From Holosporales bacterium (lineage in GTDB: Bacteria; Pseudomonadota; Alphaproteobacteria; UBA3830; JAIRMZ01): DNA of 16,670 nucleotides. The DNA lies in assembly GCA_031279495.1 (NCBI GenBank), contig JAITIJ010000042.1, positions 1 to 16,670 of the forward strand, in the 5' to 3' direction. The translations under genes and the position numbers were made by a program. Of this stretch, positions 1 through 7,018 are shown in pieces. The notes below the pieces were generated by a model that saw only the letters and a list, made by a program, of their open reading frames with translations, searched no databases and was not told the origin of the DNA. Position 1 is the stretch's first letter; each line of letters opens with the position of its first letter.

Positions 1-566
1 GTTGGCATGATGGTCGGCGCAACTACAGTCGCAATGACTTGATCTCTCCCATGCGTAACTAACGTAACATTGCCCGGTAATCCCACCTCATGCGCATGAA
101 TCGTGTCATGAAAATTGAGTCCTGTCAGGTCGACTTCAATGAAGGCTGGCACATCTTTCAGTGCGCAAGACACCTCAATTTCATGTGCGACAATGTTCAG
201 CACACCACCGGATTTCAGTCCAGGAGAAGCGCCCTCATTAATGTAAACCACCGGCACTTTCACAGTGATCGGGTGTGTTTTGTCAACACGGAAGAAATCG
301 ATATGAAGTGGTACGCTCATTACAGGATGAAACTGAATGTCACGCACCAAAGCCTCCTGATTTCTCTTTCCTTCCACCAAAGAAAACACCCGCGAAAAGA
401 TTCCTGGTTTCCCTAGCTCGTGAGCAAAAAGGCGCGCATCAACAGCAAGCGTTTCGGGTTTCTCATTTCCTCCATAAAGAACAGCCGGGATGGCGCCTGA
501 ACGACGCACAGCTCGTGCGCCTCCTGTACCTGTCTGCGACCGAATCTGTACTTCTAACGTGTTCAT
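1..566 (-). CDS. rplY: 50S ribosomal protein L25 (Ctc/TL5 type), 3' end cut by window edge
   Basis: This is a 5S rRNA-binding protein of the large ribosomal subunit. The translation starts MNTLEVQIRSQTGTGGARAV and goes on with RRSGAIPAVLYGG, the usual L25 start in which the helix around the Arg-Arg-Gly-Ile-Pro-like segment contacts 5S RNA. Later come QEALVRDIQFHP and HIDFFRV, which close the N-terminal domain, and then a beta-rich C-terminal domain of the long Ctc/TL5 form (VKVPVVYINEGASPGL, GGVLNIV). There are 188 codons visible; the stop lies beyond base 1. The start ATG (564-566) has a good ribosome binding site, GAGGA, at 571-575, which overlaps the stop codon of prs (575-577). It is the last gene seen in the minus-strand run beginning with xseB, and the prs-rplY order is common in alphaproteobacteria. 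Identification is secure. Confidence 0.95.
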   Translation of the reverse strand, partial: MNTLEVQIRSQTGTGGARAVRRSGAIPAVLYGGNEKPETLAVDARLFAHELGKPGIFSRVFSLVEGKRNQEALVRDIQFHPVMSVPLHIDFFRVDKTHPITVKVPVVYINEGASPGLKSGGVLNIVAHEIEVSCALKDVPAFIEVDLTGLNFHDTIHAHEVGLPGNVTLVTHGRDQVIATVVAPTIMP

Positions 567-574
567 ATCTTCCT

Positions 575-1447
575 CTATTTGTTACAAAGGCTTTCGAAAA
601 GCTCCTTTATCAGAGGTGCTATCGTTATCTGCTGCGCAATTACAGGAGCCTCTGGCGATAAGGGGAGCGTATCTGTCACAATTAATTCTTCCAGAAGAGA
701 ATCTATCTCTCTTCGATACTCTTTGTTCGCGAAAAGACCATGAGTTGCAAAAGCCATTATACTCTGCGCTCCTTCCCTTCGAAGCACCGTTGCAGCATGG
801 CATAAAGTGCGTCCAGAATCAACGAGATCATCGATAAGCACGCATCTTTTTCCTTGAAGACGATTGTTTTCTTTTTGTGCAGCCGCTTTTTTATCAAGAA
901 AGCACCAAGGACGCGCACATAGAGCGGCAAGTTGCCGGGCTCGAGAGATTGCGCCAAGATCCGGAGCAACAAAAATATCCGGAACAGCATTTCGCTCGAT
1001 AAGATATGAATAAAATATCTTGCTGGAACTCATGCTGAGACACGGCATAGGGAATAGAAATATGTTATGTAGATTGTGCAAATCTGTGATGAAAATTCTT
1101 TCCAAAGGAAACGTCCCTAATAACATCGCTAAGCGCCGAACGGGAAAGCATCCACAAGGGGCCATCTGCCGATCCTGTCGACCGTACCCAAAATATGCAA
1201 AGCAAAGATAGATCCGTTGAGGACGCGACCGCACCAAAGCATCTAATAGAAGTAACAAAGGCATCCAAGAGGTGGAAGTTGCGCTCGAAAGAACAAAAAC
1301 ATCCTCATGCTCAATGGATTCCTGCAGGGCGATATCCGCTTCTCCATCAGGGAAAAGACGCATTGTCCGCTTTACAAGGTGGGTACCAAGAAGGGATGCT
1401 ACGCGTTCTCCCAAAGGCATTGCTAACATGTCGCACAACAAACGCAT
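575..1447 (-). CDS. prs: ribose-phosphate pyrophosphokinase, short and divergent
   Basis: PRPP synthetase makes phosphoribosyl pyrophosphate from ribose 5-phosphate and ATP for nucleotide, NAD, His and Trp synthesis in the cytosol. Seen in the 290 residues: FPDGEA at 32-37, the ATP-binding GRQDRQ at 89-94, DLHN at 122-125 (metal/ATP His124), and the PRPP loop VLIDDLVDSGRT at 203-214. It is shorter than the usual 310-320 residues, and several normally conserved parts differ: the QIQGFF stretch after DLH is replaced by a Leu/Phe-rich one, and the catalytic KR pair of the flexible loop reads DKK (185-187). Only 3 bases separate it from pgeF, and rplY follows 8 bases downstream, so it is probably co-transcribed. 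No strong ribosome binding site precedes the ATG, which fits translational coupling; the start matches the family N-terminus. The family is certain; full activity is less so. Confidence 0.9.
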   Translation of the reverse strand: MRLLCDMLAMPLGERVASLLGTHLVKRTMRLFPDGEADIALQESIEHEDVFVLSSATSTSWMPLLLLLDALVRSRPQRIYLCFAYFGYGRQDRQMAPCGCFPVRRLAMLLGTFPLERIFITDLHNLHNIFLFPMPCLSMSSSKIFYSYLIERNAVPDIFVAPDLGAISRARQLAALCARPWCFLDKKAAAQKENNRLQGKRCVLIDDLVDSGRTLCHAATVLRREGAQSIMAFATHGLFANKEYRREIDSLLEELIVTDTLPLSPEAPVIAQQITIAPLIKELFESLCNK

Positions 1448-1450
1448 TAC

Positions 1451-2221
1451 TCAATTGGCCAGAGCGATCACCGATAATTGTCGGCCACACACACCATTTG
1501 TCTCTTGCTTGGCTCGGCGAAAGCTGAAAAATGACGGATCCATGTAAGTGTCGCTTTGTACGACATCCACGGCTTCTACTCCTATAGCGCGTAAACGGCT
1601 TAGAACAAATCCCGGCAAATCAAATAAAAAATCTTCTGCTGTAGAGGCGTGGAAGAACACCTCGTATGTCGTGTCTTTCTCAAGAAACTGTCGGCGGAAT
1701 CCAGCAGAGACACTATATGACTGTTGATAAATACAGGGACCGATTGCCGCTACAAGCGCAGCAGAATCCGAACCCATCTCTATAAGAGCTTGCACCGTCT
1801 TCTCAGCAATTCCTAAAAACGCTCCCTTCCATCCTGCATGTATTGCTGCAATCCGATGTTTTTGAGGATCATACAGTAGAATAGGCGCGCAATCTGCCGT
1901 CTGGATTCCCAAGGCTATGCCCGGGACATCTGTGATCAGTGCATCTGCATCTGTTTTAAGCGCTGTTGCCGCTTCTTGAGGCGTCTTAACATACAAAACA
2001 TCCGTGCCGTGCACCTGACAAACGGTGGCTAGAGGACCATCACCCAGACGCAAGGCTTGCAGCACGCGCTGCCGATTGCAAAGGACGTTGTTGGTGTCGT
2101 CTCCCACCAAGAAACTTGTGTTTAATGTGTCGTATGGCGCTGCGCTGACACCGCCGTTTCGACCGAAAAAACCATAAACGATTCCTGGCGGAAAGAGAGA
2201 CGATGTTTTATACAGAGACAT
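1451..2221 (-). CDS. pgeF: peptidoglycan editing factor / YfiH (LACC1-like) family protein
   Basis: A cytosolic multicopper-oxidase-fold family protein. In bacteria PgeF has been linked to correct amino acid choice in peptidoglycan precursors, and relatives act on purine nucleosides. The 256 residues match the usual 240-260. The three conserved metal ligands are present: His71 in QVHGTDV, Cys111 in QTADCAPI and His128 in IHAGWKG, together with AAIGPCI at 158-164. The N-terminus (YGFFGRNGGVS) also fits the family, so the ATG at 2219-2221 is likely right; only a weak GAAGAAG lies upstream, and the gap from folD is 6 bases. It sits between folD and prs in the same tightly packed run. The older name 'laccase domain protein' or 'polyphenol oxidase' would be a weaker description. 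Confidence 0.92.
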   Translation of the reverse strand: MSLYKTSSLFPPGIVYGFFGRNGGVSAAPYDTLNTSFLVGDDTNNVLCNRQRVLQALRLGDGPLATVCQVHGTDVLYVKTPQEAATALKTDADALITDVPGIALGIQTADCAPILLYDPQKHRIAAIHAGWKGAFLGIAEKTVQALIEMGSDSAALVAAIGPCIYQQSYSVSAGFRRQFLEKDTTYEVFFHASTAEDFLFDLPGFVLSRLRAIGVEAVDVVQSDTYMDPSFFSFRRAKQETNGVCGRQLSVIALAN

Positions 2222-2227
2222 TTGAAA

Positions 2228-3094
2228 TTAATGCTTCTTCATCTGATTTACAGCAGCTTCTATCGTATTTTGCATCAAACAGCATACTGTCATTGGACCA
2301 ACTCCTCCAGGAACGGGCGTTATAAAACCAGCAATAGGTGCGACATCTTCGAAATCCACGTCCCCTACGAGTTTTTTCGTACCATCAGAACGAATCTCAC
2401 GAGAAATACCAACATCTATCACAGTTGCACCCGGTTTGATAAACGCACGCGTAACAAAATGCGGCTTGCCAATAGCGGCTATAACAATATCCGCTTGGTG
2501 ACAGATGGCCGCAATGTCGCGCGAACGCGAATGCATAAGCGTAACCGTGCAATTCTCGTGCAGTAACATAAGACCTGTAGGCCGACCAACAATAAGAGAG
2601 CGTCCCAAGATAACGGCATGCTTTCCTGTCAAATCTGCATGAGCCGTCTTCAGCAGAACGAGAATTCCTTGCGCAGTGCACGGTTTTAAACAGAAAGCGC
2701 CACGGAACAGGTTTCCTTGTGTTACTGTTGTTAACCCGTCCACATCTTTATCTGGCGCTATCGCATTAATAACGTCCTCGGTACACAAGGAATTTGGCAA
2801 AGGAAGTTGCACAATAATGCCATGCGTTGTAGCGTCCTTGTTCAGTTTTTCTATACATTTCGTCAATGCTTCCGCAGAGGTTTGCGCTGGAAAAGCTAAA
2901 ACATGCGCATGAACACCGATTTCTTCTGCACGTTGTACTTTATTCCGAAGATAAACACCGCTAGCAGGATCTTCGCCCACACGGAGCAATGCCAAAGTGG
3001 GCGGTTGGTTATAGCGTAGGGAAAATGCGCAGACACGCTCTTTAAGAGAAGCGCACATGGCATCAGCAATAGGCTTCCCTTGCAGAAGATTCAC
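2228..3094 (-). CDS. folD: bifunctional methylenetetrahydrofolate dehydrogenase/cyclohydrolase
   Basis: This cytosolic enzyme interconverts 5,10-methylene-, methenyl- and 10-formyl-tetrahydrofolate, supplying one-carbon units for purines and formyl-Met-tRNA. The 288 residues carry the full FolD signature: YLRNK at 48-52 (Tyr48, Lys52 catalytic), IIVQLPLP, PDKDVDGL, PCTAQG, the NADP-binding GRSLIVGRP, and PVPGGVGPMT near the end. The start is GTG at 3092-3094, not ATG: the preceding xseB end supplies GAGGGG about six bases upstream, a strong ribosome binding site that decides this start. The xseB stop codon is 3 bases upstream and pgeF begins 6 bases downstream. Confidence 0.97.
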   Translation of the reverse strand: MNLLQGKPIADAMCASLKERVCAFSLRYNQPPTLALLRVGEDPASGVYLRNKVQRAEEIGVHAHVLAFPAQTSAEALTKCIEKLNKDATTHGIIVQLPLPNSLCTEDVINAIAPDKDVDGLTTVTQGNLFRGAFCLKPCTAQGILVLLKTAHADLTGKHAVILGRSLIVGRPTGLMLLHENCTVTLMHSRSRDIAAICHQADIVIAAIGKPHFVTRAFIKPGATVIDVGISREIRSDGTKKLVGDVDFEDVAPIAGFITPVPGGVGPMTVCCLMQNTIEAAVNQMKKH

Positions 3095-3097
3095 ATT

Positions 3098-3376
3098 TTA
3101 CCCCTCGGCATCTGTGTGTCTGGGCTCGAACGGTTCTGTTGCTGTGACTATTCCATCTTGCGCAATAATTTTTTCTATCTTCAGTTGCGCATTTTTCAGT
3201 TTCATAGCGCAGTGCGCTTTTAGGTGTGCACCCCGTTCATAAAGGGCAACCGCTTCTTCTAACGGCACTTGCCCTTCTTCAAGCTTTCCCACAACCTCTT
3301 CAAGCTCTACAAGCGCCGTCTCAAACGATAACGACTCAACAACATCAGATGCCACAGAAGAAGACCCTAATATCAT
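3098..3376 (-). CDS. xseB: exodeoxyribonuclease VII small subunit
   Basis: XseB is the small coiled-coil subunit that binds several copies to XseA to form exonuclease VII, a single-strand DNA nuclease. The 92 residues contain the family core SFETALVELEEVVGKLE, then GQVPLEEAVALYERG and a helix rich in Lys and Leu. An N-terminal extension of about 17 residues and a short acidic tail lie outside the core. The ATG at 3374-3376 has only a poor, very close purine stretch (AAGGG) upstream. It is the first clear gene of the minus-strand run continuing into folD. No xseA is visible in the window. No convincing promoter could be placed in the 65 bases between this start and the hairpin at 3441-3460. 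Confidence 0.93.
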   Translation of the reverse strand: MILGSSSVASDVVESLSFETALVELEEVVGKLEEGQVPLEEAVALYERGAHLKAHCAMKLKNAQLKIEKIIAQDGIVTATEPFEPRHTDAEG

Positions 3377-4018
3377 ACCCTTGAAGGTATCCTAGAGCTC
3401 GGGTGATCGCAAGCGGTAGATAAGGCGAATCCTAAAAACAGAGCGCTCCAGAGGACGCTCTTTTGAGATCTCTCAAGTGGAATTCTTTTGTCTAATGAAT
3501 GATCTAAATTTTCCGCGGAAGAACAGATCACCTTCAGAAGACCTAGCAGAGATCCTTGCAGATATTCCCAAGATAAATACACAGATATAAGAAGAATCAA
3601 CGCAGGTTCTAATCTAAAAAGAAGAAGTGTTCCACATCGAAGATAGAGGCGTAGATCAATGAAAAAGGTAAAATTATCAACATCTCTAAGATTTATGGAA
3701 GATGGACCCACGACCTTACCATCAGAAAAGCCGAAAAGCCTGTCTCTAGAAACATCCATTAGACTGTCTATGAAAGAAGAAGGCTTGGAAAGCTGGAAAT
3801 CCTAAGCTATCAGGCGGATAAATGAGCTTTGATAAACGATACAGAATAGAAGAATCTTTTTATGCAACCTTTCGGCTTCACCCCTCTCTTGTAAGACCTT
3901 GTGTCTATAGAAATTTTCAGAAAAAATCTATCTCAGACTTAATATCCTCTCCAGGCCATGTCTCTTTTCTCAATAACAGGAAAACTCACTTAACTAAATT
4001 CCCTCTCCATTATTGAGT
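3377..4018. other. gene-poor stretch between xseB and the exported-protein locus
   Basis: I see no recognisable gene here. A minus-strand open frame (3373-3759, 128 codons) touches the xseB start in an ATGA overlap and encodes a hydrophobic middle, but it has no ribosome binding site and is crossed by a terminator-like hairpin. A plus-strand frame at 3822-4016 has no family features. The only clear structure is that hairpin, listed separately. No tRNA-like cloverleaf or repeat was seen. The stretch may be decayed sequence. Confidence 0.6.
3434..3464. terminator. hairpin with T runs on both sides (possible bidirectional terminator)
   Basis: The arms GAGCG (3441-3445) and CGCTC (3456-3460) enclose a ten-base loop that can pair further in part. 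On the plus strand TTTT follows directly; on the minus strand the stem is followed by TG and TTTTT. Beside it lies TTGAGA-TC-TCTCAA (3463-3476), a second small inverted repeat. The stem is only five strong pairs, so termination efficiency is uncertain. On the minus strand it would end transcripts arriving from the region of the exported protein and insulate xseB. Confidence 0.45.
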
Positions 4019-4032
4019 TCACATCATATTCT

Positions 4033-4212
4033 TTAGGCACAAGCGAGAACCTTCGCACAGCACTTCTTCCGTAATAGATGCGGGATTCGCAGTGTGTATT
4101 GCCGCCATACAAACAAAAAGCATGGCCACAATACTTCCGCTATAAATCCTGTGTCCTCTTCACGGAGAATTCCATCATGCAAAGGTCCCGTTTGTTCCAA
4201 AGAAACAAGAGC
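4033..4212 (-). pseudogene. in-frame open extension beyond the stop of the exported protein gene
   Basis: After the TAA at 4213-4215 the same reading frame stays open for 59 more codons, to a TAA at 4033-4035. The text reads ALVSLEQTGPLHDGILREED, then TGFIAEVLWPCFLFVW, which looks like ordinary protein. In an overlapping frame, 4019-4123 reads MLFVCMAAIHTANPASITEE and onward, which also looks protein-like. Either the upstream gene was once longer and was cut by a nonsense change, possibly with a later frameshift near 4120, or these frames are open by chance. No ribosome binding site marks a separate gene. This is inference from reading-frame appearance only. Confidence 0.3.
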
Positions 4213-4665
4213 TTATTGCTTTTGTGTAATTCCGTCTTTGAAGAATTCCCAAAAAGCCGCTTTATCAGCACCAGCCTTGCTTAAAAAATCAAAAAACTCT
4301 CCAGCATCTGAAAAAGGAAATGTCTTGTGCGGTCCAGAAGCATCCTCTTTGAAAATCTGTATTCCATATACATCGCAGATAAGCTGCTTTACATATATAC
4401 TTATCTCTGAATCTTGGAGAGCCCGCTGCACAACAAGAGGTGACGTACGCCTGGGACCCTCTGACGCTGCTTTATTAAAGTCTAGCCCGTCGAGATGGAT
4501 AAAATGTGCGAAAGGCGATGAGCCCTTTCCACCAAAAGAAGATTCATCTGTTTTGAGGAGATGGGAAGGTAAAGGTAATGTACGCCTCATTCCATGAGAA
4601 GAAAAAGCTCCCCCAATCATCAAAGTCATTACCGATATAGATGTTATTTTCCAAAAAGCAGTCAT
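4213..4665 (-). CDS. Sec-exported protein of unknown function next to vgrG, possibly truncated
   Basis: I do not recognise a family. The 150 residues begin with a clear signal peptide (MTAFWKITSISVMTLMIGGA, then FSSHG), so the product probably goes to the periplasm or outside. The predicted mature part starts near GMRRTLPLP (25-33), which resembles the mature start of the protein encoded from 14949 (GMRRSP). The rest is soluble, with no repeats or catalytic motif I can name. The ribosome binding site AAGGA sits about eight bases before the ATG, and a good sigma70-type promoter lies upstream, so it has its own transcript. It lies downstream of vgrG on the same strand; proteins beside vgrG are often cargo effectors or immunity proteins, and a periplasmic immunity protein would carry a signal peptide, but no cognate effector is visible. 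The frame remains open after the stop, so truncation is possible. Confidence 0.7.
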   Translation of the reverse strand: MTAFWKITSISVMTLMIGGAFSSHGMRRTLPLPSHLLKTDESSFGGKGSSPFAHFIHLDGLDFNKAASEGPRRTSPLVVQRALQDSEISIYVKQLICDVYGIQIFKEDASGPHKTFPFSDAGEFFDFLSKAGADKAAFWEFFKDGITQKQ

Positions 4666-4715
4666 ACAAAAATGTCCTTTCTATCAGCTAAACGAGCAAA
4701 TCGCCCACGGGGGAG

Positions 4716-4744
4716 AAAATAGATTGTTTTTTTTAAAAAGTCAA
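4716..4744 (-). promoter_or_regulatory. sigma70-type promoter of the exported protein gene
   Basis: On the minus strand TTGACT (4739-4744) and TATTTT (4716-4721) are separated by exactly 17 bases that include a T4A8 tract, which would bend the spacer. Transcription would start near 4709, leaving a leader of about 44 bases before the ATG at 4665. The -35 element matches five of six consensus bases and the -10 element four of six. Confidence 0.65.
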
Positions 4745-4771
4745 CAGTGTTTTTTTACGGCATCTAGAAAA

Positions 4772-6958
4772 TCATCCTAGCTTGACCATTCCACCACCGA
4801 TCATGCTCATTGGTGCATTGGCTTTAAATAGAGTTTGTGCCTGACTTTCTATAGTAGCTCCACCTAGTTTCAATTGAATGCCAGCTTTTATCTCTGCGTT
4901 GAGTTGCCCTTCAACTTTGTAAGCCATAGAAGCCTTTGCAGAGTAATTCATGCCAGCGTTCACTTCTACATTCATAGAAGCCTTTTCTGTAAGATTTTTT
5001 CCAGCTTGGACAGATGTATCTTGCCCAGATTGGATATTAATGTTTTGCCCTGCTTTAAAGGTGATATTTTTGTTAGCTTGAACAGTAACATCTCCACCAG
5101 ATTTTACCGTGACTTCTTTCTCTCCTTGAAGGAGAACCGCTCCAGTTACCTTTATCGTTAAATCACCTTCTATTGTTATTGTCGCATTTTTCTTGATAGA
5201 TACAGTATGGGATTCCTCAATTTGCCAATCTGTTGTGCCTTTTATAGTAAATTTTGCCCCTCCTTCTCCTAAGGTGAGTTCGTAATTCCCTTTATCTATT
5301 TGTGTTTTTAAATTCCCTTTTGCCAAATGAAGAGTATCATTGCCTTCTTTGTCTCCTTTTGCCTCAAAGAGAGTAATGCGAGATCCTTCTATGTAAGATC
5401 TCTCTTCATCTCCTTTGTTTAGGGTGCATTTAAGGGCGTTTTCAATAAGGACTTCCCCATCCTTCTGAAGGTGTAAATAACCTTTCTCTTCTCCTGCTTT
5501 ATCGTCAAAAAAACATTCATTAAACCCCTGTGCCTGAGGAGAACTATGCGTTTTTAGCCCGTATTTTGTCGCCTCTTTTTCAGAATAAGGAGGAGCATTT
5601 TCGCCGTTGTACACCCCTCCCACGACAATAGGTTTTTCTGGATCGCTCTCTTCGAAAACAACAAGGGCTTCATCCCCTACACGAGGCGTAAAAACGCTTC
5701 CGTACTTACGACCAGCGAAGGATTGCGCGTTCCTGATCCACCAAGAACTAGAATCATCCATTTTGCCGTGTTTGTCCCATAGAAAATGTAGTTTGACGCT
5801 TCCGCAAGGCCCTCGGTGGATCTCTGCTTTCTCAGGACCTGTGACAATAGCTGTCTGAGCGCAAGAAATGCAATTCCTTGGTGTCTTTTGACGAGGGCCA
5901 AAAGCAACAGTTTTTAGAAGTGCCAAAAACTCATTTTCGTACAAGAAAGGATATCCTGACTCTGAATAATCAACATTAAGATTATGCGACACGCGTAATA
6001 AAGTGTGTGTCTCGTTCAGGTTCGTACGCGGATGACCTTTGAGTGAAAAACAAGCACCCGCGGTAAAGAGCAAGACCGTTGATTTTCCTTCTATGCAATG
6101 CGCTGGAAACTCTAATTCTTGAAGGCATACATCAGCAAGCTGTGTACCCTCATTTGCAGAAGAGAAGCGCCCAGGATACACCATGCGTGTGCCGTAAAAT
6201 CCCTTGCCCTGGGCACACGCCTCAAGTTTCGTCTTTGGGATCTCATAATTATAGCTAAGCGCTTCGAAACCTTTGGTCACCATACGATCGCGTACAGAGC
6301 AAGAAAGAATTTTATTGAGAGGAGGGTTTTCAACAAAAGTTTGCATAAAAGGAATGGTGTGTTCGCCAGATATTGGCGAAAATGCACTGGGCATATCCGT
6401 CAATATAAGTGTATGTTTATTTGCTTCATGTTGAAAATGATAAGAGATTCCTTCTTCTTCGCAAAGGCGAGAAAAAAAGTCGAAAAAAGTCTCCCCATAG
6501 TGAACACAATGCGAACGCACCGTACGTCCACGTTTCTGCGTCTTGTCTTTGATGTCAGTTACGCTATTTTCTTTTAGAACGCTTTTGATAATATCGATGG
6601 CGGATTTCTTTTGGTAAATTCTATAGTCCGACCCCAATGTTAAACGGTATAAATCCGGACGAAAACGTATTTCATATTCCGTTAAGGGTAGATTTTGTAT
6701 TTTTCTCGTTGCTCCTTGTGTAAATTCTATAACGATCCCGTTGAAGAACCGTTTCTCCTTCGCAAGGGCAAACGAAAGACTCAAGGGCTGACCAATGAAT
6801 TTTTGCCCGTCAAAAGCGATGTTCTGAGAAACGCATGTAAGCGTAAAATCAAAGAGCGTCGACATTGATTCCACACCCGTAAAAGTGTGCAGACGCAGAT
6901 CTTTCTCTTGTTTCCCATTGATTAAAAGCTTAATTTCCGGATCAACTGCTTTAAACAT
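4772..6958 (-). CDS. vgrG: type VI secretion system tip protein VgrG
   Basis: VgrG trimers form the spike on the Hcp tube and are fired into neighbouring or host cells. From the chosen start the protein has 728 residues: a gp27-like base (about 1-350) with YGETFFDFFSRLCEEEGISY, the family's hallmark helix; a gp5 OB-fold (about 375-455) with HFLWDKHGK, SWWIRNAQSFAG and VGDEALVVFEESDPEKPIVV; then a long repetitive beta-prism rich in Thr, Val, Lys and Gly. It ends APMSMIGGGMVKLG, the usual spike tip, with no extra C-terminal effector domain. The ATG at 6956-6958 is preferred because MFKAVDPEIKLLI matches a family N-terminus; a TTG at 7018 would add 20 unlikely residues. There is no clear ribosome binding site; a hairpin GCGAT-AGA-ATCGC sits four bases before the ATG. 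No other secretion-system gene or PAAR protein lies in the window. Confidence 0.93.
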   Translation of the reverse strand: MFKAVDPEIKLLINGKQEKDLRLHTFTGVESMSTLFDFTLTCVSQNIAFDGQKFIGQPLSLSFALAKEKRFFNGIVIEFTQGATRKIQNLPLTEYEIRFRPDLYRLTLGSDYRIYQKKSAIDIIKSVLKENSVTDIKDKTQKRGRTVRSHCVHYGETFFDFFSRLCEEEGISYHFQHEANKHTLILTDMPSAFSPISGEHTIPFMQTFVENPPLNKILSCSVRDRMVTKGFEALSYNYEIPKTKLEACAQGKGFYGTRMVYPGRFSSANEGTQLADVCLQELEFPAHCIEGKSTVLLFTAGACFSLKGHPRTNLNETHTLLRVSHNLNVDYSESGYPFLYENEFLALLKTVAFGPRQKTPRNCISCAQTAIVTGPEKAEIHRGPCGSVKLHFLWDKHGKMDDSSSWWIRNAQSFAGRKYGSVFTPRVGDEALVVFEESDPEKPIVVGGVYNGENAPPYSEKEATKYGLKTHSSPQAQGFNECFFDDKAGEEKGYLHLQKDGEVLIENALKCTLNKGDEERSYIEGSRITLFEAKGDKEGNDTLHLAKGNLKTQIDKGNYELTLGEGGAKFTIKGTTDWQIEESHTVSIKKNATITIEGDLTIKVTGAVLLQGEKEVTVKSGGDVTVQANKNITFKAGQNINIQSGQDTSVQAGKNLTEKASMNVEVNAGMNYSAKASMAYKVEGQLNAEIKAGIQLKLGGATIESQAQTLFKANAPMSMIGGGMVKLG

Positions 6959-6962
6959 AAAG

Positions 6963-6975
6963 GCGATTCTATCGC
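6963..6975 (-). promoter_or_regulatory. small hairpin directly before the vgrG start codon
   Basis: GCGAT-AGA-ATCGC is a perfect five-pair inverted repeat ending four bases before the vgrG ATG, in the place where a ribosome binding site would be expected. It could hide or replace the ribosome entry site; its function is unproven. With short arms it could arise by chance. Confidence 0.3.
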
Positions 6976-7018
6976 ATCTTGGTAGCTTGATGTAAAGAAT
7001 TAAGGGGGAATTTTGCAA

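Noticed and set aside
3373..3759. Minus-strand frame of 128 codons as a gene
   Set aside because: No ribosome binding site, no family motif, and a terminator-like hairpin inside it. Kept only as a finding.
3822..4016. Plus-strand frame of 64 codons
   Set aside because: No clear ribosome binding site, no motif, isolated in a gene-poor stretch.
4094..4597. Plus-strand frame of 167 codons opposite the exported protein
   Set aside because: It is antisense to a gene with a signal peptide, a ribosome binding site and a promoter; its own text has no domain features.
6959..7018. TTG start for vgrG giving 20 more residues
   Set aside because: No ribosome binding site and the extra residues do not resemble VgrG; the ATG at 6956-6958 fits the family start.
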